The position numbers were made by a program, and so were the translations under genes. Of a stretch of 16,774 nt of DNA, positions 8,167 through 16,774 are shown in pieces (position 1 is the stretch's first letter; each line of letters begins with the position of its first letter). Source of the stretch: Usnea hakonensis. Taxonomy: Eukaryota; Ascomycota; Lecanoromycetes; Lecanorales; Parmeliaceae. Under the pieces are notes generated by a model, which saw nothing but the letters and a program-made list of their open reading frames with translations, was not told the DNA's origin and made no database searches. Where the stretch lies: assembly GCA_013423325.1 (NCBI GenBank), contig BLJB01000241.1, forward strand, positions 1 to 16,774, read 5' to 3'.

Positions 8167-8305
8167 TGTCAAAATAGGCAACTTAGCCGAGTCACGTAAC
8201 TTAGTCATATGCTTGGCGCCTTGACATTTTATAAATAGTCTTACGTAATCTACTTTCCTTCTATATAGTTAACTAATACGAAGTACTCTTTCTATAATTT
8301 TAATA
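8167..8305 (+). repeat. 5' LTR of the copia element
   Basis: The LTR starts TGTCAAAATAGG and ends in TTTTAATA, the RIP-mutated form of TTTTGACA. It differs from the 3' LTR at 14 sites, all C/T or G/A. A TATAAA-type sequence (TTTTATAAATAG, about 8,229-8,240) could be the core promoter. Confidence 0.9.
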
Positions 8306-8320
8306 GGTTATAAGCCCGGC
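8306..8320 (+). promoter_or_regulatory. Primer-binding site, initiator tRNA-Met anticodon region
   Basis: GGTTATAAGCCCGGC starts directly after the 5' LTR. Allowing one G-to-A change in TpG context, it is complementary to the anticodon stem-loop of eukaryotic initiator tRNA-Met (around GGGCTCATAACC, anticodon CAT), not to the tRNA 3' end. This is the half-tRNA priming used by Drosophila copia and yeast Ty5. Confidence 0.75.
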
Positions 8321-9176
8321 TTTATAGGGCGACTGTCTTATTCTCTTTATATTATTTAGTAGTATTCTAAGCGTAATTCGTATTATCTCGATATCGAGTT
8401 AAGGAATTAAGACCTAAGAAAGAATCGCTAATAACCTCTAAAATATAGATAAGTCTACCTTATAATAGTTATTATTCCTCTAGGACTTGATCGTTTGGGA
8501 CCGCTCCCTCGAAGGCAGTTGTGCGCTCGAAATACGTAATTTTTAGTATCGTTCTAGACCAAATTATGGCCTGACGTCTCTCCAACTAATTAGGTACTAC
8601 CCGCTAAGGGCCTAAGATAAGCGCTAGCTTCTAAGGAAGAGTACTAACGCTATATAGAGACTTCTTACTCTCTTATAATCTTATTATTAATATCTATAAC
8701 TAAGTACTTAGTATTTAAATTAGTCTATAGTACCGAGTCTCTTATAGGTACTTAATAACGATATTTTTCTATATCTCTTAGTAAACTCTATTAATTTGCC
8801 GAGATTAGAACCCTCTAAGTAGAGATTTCTTAGTATTAAAAAACCCCTTAACGGCTATCTAAATTTTTACTATAGATCTCGTAGATCTTGCGGCTAGATC
8901 CCTAAGAAAGTCGATATATCGTTATAATTAATTAAGAAAGCTAATATACCGGTATAATTAGCTTAGTAATCGGCGGAAAAATATCTATATCTAGTCTAAG
9001 ATAGTACTACTATCCCTTAGAGATCGCTCTATAACTTTATATATTCTTACGGACTAGTTAAGTCTATAGCGTAACCGGAGTCTCCCCCGATTATATATTA
9101 TTAATCGAATATTCCTCTAGCGAATTTAATCGATCTCGGTTAAGAGAGTTAGATATAAATAGAGGCTATTTCTTTT
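8321..9176 (+). other. Leader region of the copia element
   Basis: About 850 bp lie between the primer-binding site and the first credible gag codons. No long coding frame is supported. Positions 8,485-8,600 form a little-mutated island with many CA and TG dinucleotides (for example GAAGGCAGTTGTGCGCTCG). The region is expected to hold packaging and dimerisation signals of the genomic RNA, but none can be identified by eye. Confidence 0.5.
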
Positions 9177-12100
9177 TAAATTATAGAACTTCTAGCTATA
9201 CTAGTCTCTAACTCCTATAAATCTAACTTTAAAGCTAAAGTTAAAGGCTCTATTAATCTAGACCCTATTTTTTATATAAACGGGGCTATTATTATATATT
9301 ATTATTCTAAGTATAGAAATTTTCTATATCTATTTAAGAATCTTAAGACTTCTTCCTATATATTTAACTTAGATAGTAACGATAATTATTAAGATCTAGA
9401 AGAGTCTCTTTTCGAGGACTCTAGCTTAGGCGCTAATATCGAGTTATTTAATTCTTTTAGTAATACTAATCTTTTTAGCCTTTATACTAAATCTATTCTA
9501 TTAGAGTTACCCTTATCCTCTTCTTTCTCGTCTTTTTTAGTTTTCTCTATACTTTCGTTATCTTTATCCTTTTTAGAGTCTTCTTATTCGTTATAGAGGC
9601 TAATTTATTAATTATAGGATCCTCGGGAAACTTTCTATTTATATTTATCATAATCCTTAAGACCCCTAAGTAGTACTTAAAGTAGATTAAAGGAGTCTTA
9701 GACTTCCTTATCCTTAATAACCTTCGGCTAGAAAACCCTAGTACGGCGATTACTATAAAAGCGTATATAATTATCCGAAATAGATTTAGATATACTAATT
9801 ACTAAGATATTAAGGCGATAACTAAATTAGAGCTAATATTAGACTTAATTATTTAAAACTTTAAGTCGAAAGGATCTAGAGTATATACTAAGCTTATTCG
9901 CTAGCTATACTCTCTTACTCTATCTAGTAGTATCGTTAAAGATATTATAGATTATATAAAGTAATTCTAATAAATTAATATTATAATTACTAATCTCTAT
10001 AAGTTATTTAAACTTCCTTAGATCTATCTTATTTAATTATACCTAATTAGGCTCGGAGATATCTATAGTATTTTTTAGATATCTTATATCTAGGCGTATA
10101 TCTTCTATAATAATAATATCTATACTTTTTAGGAGGTTACTCTAGCTACTATAAATAAGGAAAAATATATATAGGTCTACTAAAATAAGGTCTATATTAT
10201 AATGGCTACTACTAAAGCAAAATTATCCTTAACCTTAAATAAGCCTCGAGATATATATAGTTACTATAAAAAGTTTAGGAAGAAAGATAAATACGCTATA
10301 TCTAAATACTAGATACTATACCCTTATTTAAAGCCTAAGAAATTTAAAACTAAGGCTAAAAAGGCCGCTTCGGCTATAAAGACGACTATTACTAAGATCT
10401 AAAAGAGTAAGAAGCGTAAGCTTAATAAGAATAAGGATAATAAAAAAGAAGAGGTCTACCTTAATTTTACTTATATCTCTAGAATCTCTATTCGTAGTAC
10501 TTTTTACTATTACTCCTCTTATTTCTTCTAAGGTTATTAGAACTTATATCTAGCTATAAATATCTATATATTTATAGCTAGCCTAGCTCTAAATCTCTTA
10601 AAGTTATATATTATTAATAGTAGTTATAACTAAAGCGCGTCCTAAAATAAGATTAACTTTATTAAAATTAAATCGTACTTCGGCCCTTAAGTTAAAGGTA
10701 TTAATAGCTAAATAGTTACGCCTAAGGATATTAGAATAATTAAGTTTAAATATATTATCTCTAATATATATAAATCTCTCTTTATCTCTAGTATCCTCTT
10801 TATATCTTCTCTAGATATTAACTTACTATCTACTATATAACTTTTAGACCTAGATATCTCTTTTAGCCTTACTAGGAAGTATTACTAGCTCTTAACTAAA
10901 GGCGTTATTTTTACTACTACTCGTATTTATAGGTTATTTACCCTAGATCTATAGAACCCCCTAGTAGCTCTTAATATTTATAGTATCCCTAATATACCTA
11001 TTAAATAATACTAGTATATACGAATAGGGTACTTAGACTAATAAAATATAGAGAAATTATCCTTAATTATTACCGGGGTTAATTTCTCTTACGAAATTAA
11101 AGAGGAGTATACTTATAAAAGCTATATTATAGGACGCTATAAGACTACCCTTTATAAAAACTATATAAAGCTAAATAAATATCTCCTAAATCTTATCTAT
11201 AGTAATATCGTTAGGCCTATTTACCCTATCGGGTTTAATAGTACTAGGTACTTTATTATCTAGCGAGATAATAATATTAAGTTTACTAACGTTAATATAC
11301 TTAAATCCCGGGGAGAGGTATTTAAGTCCTTTAAGAGATTTAAAGCTAGGCGTAAGCGAGGTAACTATAAGATCTATCGCCTTCGTATTAATAATAGAGG
11401 CGAATATATTAAAAAGGTCTTTAGTAATTTTCTCGCTAAAGAAGATATTATTTATAAGCCTACTATTTCTAGAAATCTCTAGTAAAATGGTAAAGCCGAA
11501 CGATTTGGGTAGACGCTTTTTAGGCGCTTGCACCCGATGCTTGTTAGCTCTGGTCTTCCCCGTGACTTGTGGCCTAAAGTCCTTTAGACGGCTAATTATC
11601 TATACGCACGAAGCCCTGTCGTAGGCCTAGGCGTTACCCTAATTAAGGCCTTTACTAGTAACCGACCAGACCTCTCTTACCTTCGGACGATTGGCTCCCG
11701 TACCTAGACGATAAACTATATCTAGAAGAAGCTTAAAGATAGAAGTAAGCATTATTACTTAGTAAGCTATAAAGGTAAGAGTATCTATTAACTCTAGTAC
11801 CTCGAGGATAATAAAATTATTAGATCTAGCTCTTACTATATATAAGAGAAACGCCCTTATTTTATACCCGATTAGGATAAGCCTATTAAGGACTTATCTA
11901 GTACTAAATAGTAACGACTCTAGCTAGCTTTAAGGGAGATATTAAAAAAGCTTACTATTATTAATACTATTTATATTAATCTTTTTAATATATCGGCTTC
12001 TACTCTTACTTTTATATCTAAATTAGGAGTATCTTCCCCGATTATCTATATTTTATTAATAGTTATTTATACTCCCTCGTCTTTTAATACTTTAGAAGAG

Positions 12101-13777
12101 AATAATTTTAATATAGAATTAATTATAAGAGCTTTAAAGGACTATCTTGATCTATATATTTTTAATATACGTAATCTGTTTCTAGATCCTCTTACTCTTC
12201 TAGCTCTAGTAGCTCAAAATAAGCTCTATAAACTACGAACGTATACCGAAGCTATATAAGATTATTATAAGGTAGAATAATAAATAGCTATATTAGAGGA
12301 ATTCTTATCCCTTATTAAAAATAAGATTTAGATACTTACTAAACTCCCTATAAATTATAATATCCTTATAGGAAGATAGATATATACGTTTAAGCGGGGC
12401 CTAGTTATAGGGGAGATCCTATAATATAAGGCCCGCTAGGTAGTTTAAGGCTTTTATTAATAAGAAGGACTCGATTATAATAAGACTTTTATCTTAATTA
12501 TTAAATCTATAAGTTATAAGGCTATCTTTACCCTAGCTACTATATTAGACTAGAAGATTAAGTAAATAGATATTAAAATAGTTTTTCTATATAGCGCTAT
12601 TAAGGAAGACCTCTATATAGAGTAGTTTACTAGAATAATAGATAGTATAAAGTATATCTTTAAGCTTAATAAGGCTCTATATAGCCTAAAGTAAAGTCCC
12701 TATATATAGTATAATACTTTTACAGAGTTTTTAAGATTACTAGAATTTCTCTTAATTAATATTTATTTTAGTATCTTTATTAATAAGAAGATCTATATTA
12801 TCGTTATTATCTATATAGATAATCTTCTTATTATTAGTAAAAACCGTATTAAAATCTAGGCTATTAAGTTAGAGCTTAATAGGCGTTTTTATATAAAAGA
12901 TCTTAGACTATATATCTTCTACTTAGGAATAGTTATTACTTAAGATTAACTAAACTAAATTCTTCGTCTTAGTTAGGTAAGCTATATAGAGTAGATACTT
13001 AAAAGATTTAATATATAGAAGTCTAAATTATAATTTACTTTTATAGATATATCTATTAAACTCTTAAAAGTAGAGGATAGTTATATCGCCCCTATAGATT
13101 TCCGGGTCCAATATTAATTAGCTATTAGGTCTTTAATATATACTATATTAGAAATACGCCTTAATATTATATATATTATCTCTATAATTAGCCGTTATAG
13201 TTTAAATCCTACGGAGTAATATTAGGCTACCGTTAAGCGTATCTTTTAGTACTTAAGGGGTACTATAGGTCTACGTCTTATATTTAAGGGTTCTCTATAG
13301 TAGGTCTTTAGTTTTATTAATATTAATTAGGCTAGTAATTATAATACTCGATAATTAATTTCGAGATATATATTTAATATTAGAAGTAGAGCTATTAGCT
13401 AGTTCTTAAAATAATAGTCTATAGTTACTCTATCTACTTATAAGGCTAAGTATATTAGGTAGATCTAGACTACTAAAGAGGTAATCTAGTTAAGAAGTCT
13501 CTTTATCTAGTTATTCTCCGAGTCTACTAAAGGGGTAAAGTCGGTAGTTATTTACTATAATAACTAAAAGACTATTACTCTAGCTAAGAATCCTTAATTC
13601 TACTCGCGAACTAAGTATATTAATATTAATTAGTACTTTATTCGTAAGAAGGTATTTAAAGATAAAGTAGTATTAAAGTATATTCCTACTAAAGAGTAAG
13701 TCGCTAATAGACTTATTAAGCCTCTTAGTAAGGATAAATTTATTACCTTTAGATAAGCTCTAGAACTCGAACTCTAA
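9177..13777 (+). pseudogene. Copia gag-pol polyprotein relic
   Basis: Frame 0 is open apart from RIP-type stops from about 9,177 to 9,587 (start of gag, with a Ser-rich end). Near 9,590-9,620 the coding phase moves to frame 2 and stays there to 13,777. That is either an old indel or the true join between two ORFs. In order: Gag helical domain (9,640-10,200); degenerate CCHC knuckle (about 10,250-10,295, Cys now Tyr) followed by WILYPYLKPK-like sequence; protease Asp-Ser-Gly at 10,616-10,624 (now Asn-Ser-Ser); integrase with DDE codons at 11,204 (Asn), 11,390 (Asn) and 11,498 (GAA, intact). Reverse transcriptase follows, with KAR.VV.GF at 12,430, D-I-K at 12,569, the ALYSLK.SP motif at 12,674 and YIDN at 12,812-12,823 (YVDD site). 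RNase H follows with LSTYKAKYI near 13,430; stop at 13,775-13,777. Single-ORF organisation resembles copia, Ty5 and Tnt1. All enzymes are dead. Confidence 0.85.
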
Positions 13778-13859
13778 TAGCTATATAGCTATTAATATTT
13801 TAGAAATATCGCAGGTATAGTACTACGGCTATTATAACTATCTCTATTACTAAATTCGC

Positions 13860-14602
13860 CCTAACGACTCTACTAATAACGTTATAGTACAGAATTCTAA
13901 ATTAGCTATTTTTCTTATACTATATCTACCTTCTATTACTTAAGTACTAAGGAAATTTAACTATATCCTTCTAAAGTTATAGTCTCTTTACGCCTTAAAG
14001 CTACTAAATTAAATAGTAATATTAGTATAGGGGAGCTTATTAAATTCCTCTTCTATATCTAGACTCTTACTACTATTTTTATATATCCTAGGCCTATCTT
14101 ATTTCCTACTAGAGCTAATAAGGCTAACTAGGCTAACGATCTTTTTAACTATATAGAGCGAGACTATTACCTTATATTATAAAAGCTTATATTAAAGTCT
14201 AATTATATTACTCTATTTACTATCTAGACTAAGATATAGGTAGCTAATATAGTATAGACTTCTAATATCTAATACTATTAGGGAGCGGCCTTCCTCGGTA
14301 ATCCTCTTAATAAGAAGGGTAAATACCTACTTATTTTCGACTATAAAGCTAATATAGATTAAGACTTTCTTACTATACGGCCTAAAGACTTTATATTATC
14401 TACTTAGCGGTTATTTATTAAATAGGTTTATCTTAATTATTAAATTAACTCTATTTAATATAGTAATAGTAGGATTATACTAATTCCTACGGACTATATA
14501 TAATATATAATCGAATAGATTAAGACCCTTATACTCTATTTAGAGCCTATATTTTAGGGCCCTTATAACTCTTATCTCTATAGCTTTATATAAGTATATT
14601 GA
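13860..14602 (+). pseudogene. Extra ORF relic after pol (env position), unknown function
   Basis: After two stop codons that end pol, frame 2 becomes coding-like again from about 13,860 to a TGA at 14,600-14,602, roughly 245 codons with RIP-type stops only. It includes IPTRANKAN-like sequence preceding ANDLFNYIERDYYLIL at about 14,130-14,180, then GAAFLGNPLNKKGKYLLIF at 14,284-14,340 and RPKDFILST near 14,381. The composition is that of a soluble globular protein; no signal peptide, long membrane segment or known domain was recognised, so an envelope protein is not supported. It could be a captured host gene fragment, an accessory ORF of this family, or part of an older element inserted there. 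A start codon cannot be assigned, as ATG is readily turned into ATA by RIP. Confidence 0.45.
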
Positions 14603-15236
14603 AAATAAATAGCTTCTATCCCTATTAATTTCTAGAGCTTTAATATTTATAGTTAGTCCTTCGGCTTATTAGTCTTATTAATTAGTCTATATTTAGTAGA
14701 TTTTCTAGTATTAACTACTAATTAATCCTCTTCTTTACCTTTGTCCTTTTTAGCCTTATAGTATAGATCGGGTACTCTTCTATTTACTTATCGTATCTAC
14801 TATTATTATTACTACTAGAGTAATTATCTATTTCGTTATAAATCGGCCTATTCTAGGCCTTATAGGATCTTATATAGTACTAGAAGTATTCTACTATTTA
14901 GATTTAGAATATTTTACTACTTGTATTTAAATTATTTATATTAATAATATCTATATATCTCTATATATATCCTCCGACCTTATTTTACTTAGATTTTAGT
15001 ATATACTTAATATATATTAAATTTAATTTTTAAATAACTATATTTTTTATAAAATATAGAATTTGGATACTACCGGTAGATTTACTATAGTCTTAGTAAT
15101 TAGGAAGTTTACTCTTGCTACCCGTATTTCGCGTTAACCGGATTAGGGTTTTTCTACCTCGTAAAGTTTGAAATCCGCGTTAGGTACCTGGCGTTTAGAG
15201 TATGTGGGAGTTGACTATTTGGAAGCGAATTGCGCT
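14603..15236 (+). other. 3' untranslated region of the copia element
   Basis: No coding frame is supported. Positions 14,810-15,181 are homologous to 405-835 at the left of the window, showing that the region belongs to the element family rather than being a chance insertion. From about 15,100 onward RIP is lighter. Confidence 0.55.
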
Positions 15237-15237
15237 C

Positions 15238-15246
15238 GAGTGGGAG
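15238..15246 (+). promoter_or_regulatory. Polypurine tract of the copia element
   Basis: GAGTGGGAG lies directly before the 3' LTR and is the expected primer site for plus-strand DNA synthesis. The sister element at the left has AAAGGGGAG in the same place (991-999). Confidence 0.7.
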
Positions 15247-15385
15247 TATCAAAATAGGCAACTTAGCCGAGTTACGTGACTTAGTCACATACTTGGCGCC
15301 TTGGCATTTTATAAATAGTCTTGCGCAATCCACTTTCCTTCTATATAGTCAACTAATACGAAGTACTCTTCCTACAATTTTGACA
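15247..15385 (+). repeat. 3' LTR of the copia element
   Basis: The 139-bp LTR starts TATCAAAATAGG (TG mutated to TA) and ends TTTTGACA intact. It is less mutated than the 5' LTR: 10 of the 14 differing sites keep C or G here. Confidence 0.9.
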
Positions 15386-15390
15386 GAAAT
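15386..15390 (+). repeat. Right 5-bp target duplication of the copia element
   Basis: GAAAT matches 8,162-8,166. Confidence 0.85.
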
Positions 15391-16672
15391 TTCGGATTAC
15401 GATCTAAAAGGATTACTTTAAATAGGCCTTAATCTTCTATTTCTAATTACTTAAATAGTATAGAGGCCTACTCGACTATTATTTATATTATTTTTCTAGG
15501 TATTATTATATTTCTTTTACTAAACTTATAGATAATTAATATAATTACGTTAAACTCTTTAACTAAGATTAATAAGGCTAGAATAAAGTCTATTATAAGT
15601 ATATAAAAAGATATCGGGGGACTATAGATTAATTATATATTACTATATAGAGCGTAGCATTATATTTAGTATACTAAATAAACTAGATAATATTTTAAGT
15701 AATTCTATAAATATCTAGATAGTTCTCGAATATACTAGAAATATACTACCCTCTTATAGTAATACGTAAATCCTAGATAACCTTCTATAATATAAGTAAT
15801 ATCTAGTATATTCTTAACTATTATTTACAATATATATAAACGTCTAATTCCGATAGATCTATTAATATAATATATTAAATAATTAGGTACCTTATCGAGT
15901 ACCTTAACTAGAAATATAGTAGTTATAGAAGGCTTCGATAAGTTAGGCTTTAATATTTTAATAATAATAACTAGTATCTCTATAGGTCCGATATAAGGTT
16001 TTAGAGCTATTACGGTAAACTTCTATTATTATAACTAAGGTAGTATACTTATAGAAGGCTTCGGTAATCTTATAATAATAGTACGCGACTTAGTAGGGGT
16101 TATAGAAGACTTTAGTAACTCTAAAGCCTTTAATAATAAGCTTATAGAAGCCTCTTATAATTAAGGCGGATATTAAAAAGCTCGTATTACTATAATAGGA
16201 GTTTCTAGAGTTATTAATTCTAACTCTATTATAGTCTCCTTTTATATAAAAGGGAGTCTTATATTTTTATCCTTAAAACCTATCTTCTTTTTTTTATCTT
16301 TAGAATATAATATAGTAAATATCTTTTTCTATATAGAGTTAGTATTATACCCTTTAGTAACCCTTTACTTAAATTTATTAATTATATTAATTAAGGTAGT
16401 AATATATACGTATAATATATTAAGCTCTAAATATTATAATAAAGTATTCTTATAATTATTACTAGTAAGTCTCGAGAGTATATTAGATACTATATTAGAC
16501 TTTCTAAGCTTATAATATATATTAAGATTAAAAGTCTAAAGGTACTAAGATATTCTAATAAGTCTTAAGTTTAACTATAATATAGAAATAGTATTAAGTA
16601 AGGATTACTTAATTATATTAGTAATTATTAAATAGTTAATAAAGATAATAACCTTATACCTACTTAATTCGA
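15391..16672 (-). pseudogene. Ty3/Gypsy pol relic: RNase H end, integrase N-terminal half
   Basis: Read on the minus strand from 16,672 down. The RNase H end comes first: IINYLIITNII near 16,620, LNLRLIRIS near 16,545, and KLRKSNIVSNILSRL at about 16,467-16,511, the counterpart of the conserved PGK..V.DALSRL motif of Gypsy RNase H. Then a linker with YITTLINIINKF, followed by the integrase zinc-binding domain (about 15,690-15,850; LGFTYYYKR, YIREL, and positions where His/Cys are now Tyr). The core follows with the first Asp intact (GAC, complement of 15,588-15,590) in LIIDFIL, then VKEFNVI, YKFSKRN, and the second Asp in LLDRNPKF (GAT, complement of 15,402-15,404). The frame continues at 8,166 after removal of the copia element. 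Reverse transcriptase, protease and gag are absent: the relic stops abruptly at about 16,672. Confidence 0.8.
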
Positions 16673-16774
16673 CTAGATGTTAGGACTGCAACCAGATCAA
16701 GTCAATGGTGGTATGTAACGAGGATTCAATTGATGAGGAGGTAAAATCTATGTACAGGTGTGAGAAAGATATGT
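16673..16774. other. Little-mutated right flank
   Basis: CA and TG reappear abruptly at about 16,675, so the RIP-affected block ends here, in the middle of the Gypsy RNase H sequence. An ATG at 16,705 opens a plus-strand frame (MVVCNEDSIDEEV...) that stays open to the window edge, 23 codons. It could be the start of a host gene but is too short to judge. Confidence 0.4.

Larger units (their letters stand above)
8167..15385 (+). mobile_element. Complete RIP-inactivated Ty1/copia LTR retrotransposon (7,219 bp)
   Basis: Two 139-bp direct LTRs with inverted ends TGTCAAAA/TTTTGACA flank a primer-binding site, a long leader, and a gag-pol relic in the copia order (gag, protease, integrase, reverse transcriptase, RNase H). 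These are followed by an extra ORF relic after pol, a ~650-bp 3' untranslated region, and a polypurine tract. The 5-bp target duplication is GAAAT. The element sits inside the integrase gene of a minus-strand Gypsy element. At 7.2 kb it is longer than typical copia elements (about 5 to 6 kb), because of the leader and the extra 3' region. Confidence 0.9.

Noticed and set aside
11186..11533. Open minus-strand frame of 115 codons
   Set aside because: It is the antisense of the copia integrase core, whose motifs read clearly on the plus strand in the same phase as protease and reverse transcriptase.
15230..15421. Open plus-strand frame of 63 codons with ATG
   Set aside because: It spans the polypurine tract, the whole 3' LTR and the start of the Gypsy relic; no protein would cross these boundaries.
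101..16672. Mitochondrial, centromeric or protozoan AT-rich DNA
   Set aside because: Dinucleotide bias (loss of CpA/TpG with CpG partly kept), transition-only LTR divergence and fungal-type Gypsy, copia and LINE proteins point to RIP in an ascomycete nuclear genome.
1117..16742. One giant Gln-rich gene interrupted by four inserts
   Set aside because: Joining all segments between inserts gives a plus-strand frame in which TAA/TAG could be read as former Gln. However, stop density is far above that of a real RIP-mutated frame to the right of 4,500, and the right-hand segments are clearly Gypsy pol on the minus strand.
1..16774. CRISPR arrays, rRNA or tRNA genes, bacterial operons
   Set aside because: No regularly spaced direct repeats, no rRNA or tRNA signature and no ribosome-binding or operon structure was seen.

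Overview
The window looks like an AT-rich, transposon-filled block from a filamentous ascomycete (Pezizomycotina). CpA and TpG are almost absent from about 100 to 16,670 and TpA is in great excess. Nearly every coding frame is broken by TAA or TAG where CAA, CAG or TGG would be expected. This is the mark of repeat-induced point mutation (RIP). Only the outer ~100 bp on each side, a few internal islands, and the inserts at 6,032-7,279 and 4,641-5,542 keep appreciable CA/TG. No intact gene is visible; the annotation is of relics.

Layout, left to right. 1-~100: little-mutated flank. ~405-1,116: 3' end of a diverged Ty1/copia-like element with its 117-bp LTR (1,000-1,116). 1,117-2,573 and 3,661-4,532: plus-strand coding relics of unknown function, separated by a 1,073-bp retroposon-like insert called X1 here (2,574-3,646; 14-bp target duplication). 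4,641-5,542: 5'-truncated LINE (12-bp duplication) with the C-terminal CCHC region of its reverse-transcriptase protein. 5,555-6,018: unassigned. 6,032-7,279: a second retroposon, X3 (13-bp duplication, (AATCC)3 tail). 7,293-8,166 and 15,391-~16,672: two halves of a minus-strand Ty3/Gypsy chromovirus pol (RNase H end, integrase, GPY/F module, chromodomain), cut inside the integrase core by a copia element. 8,167-15,385: that Ty1/copia element, complete from LTR to LTR (139-bp LTRs, 5-bp GAAAT duplication). 16,673-16,774: little-mutated right flank.

The copia element has a primer-binding site matching the anticodon stem-loop of initiator tRNA-Met (half-tRNA priming, as known for Drosophila copia and yeast Ty5). 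It has a gag-protease-integrase-RT-RNase H polyprotein and, after pol, an extra ~245-codon coding relic in the position where an env-like gene would sit. Its two LTRs differ at 14 sites, all transitions, 12 of them in CpA/TpG context.

The most unusual relationship is between the small inserts. X1 and X3 share their 5' module and a 17-bp block in the same reading frame, but have different 3' ends. X1's 3' end is instead that of the truncated LINE. They look like modular, LINE-mobilised retroposons and may be an undescribed family. Degree of RIP differs between layers (the Gypsy relic and X1 strongest, X3 weakest), so the locus records several rounds of insertion and mutation.
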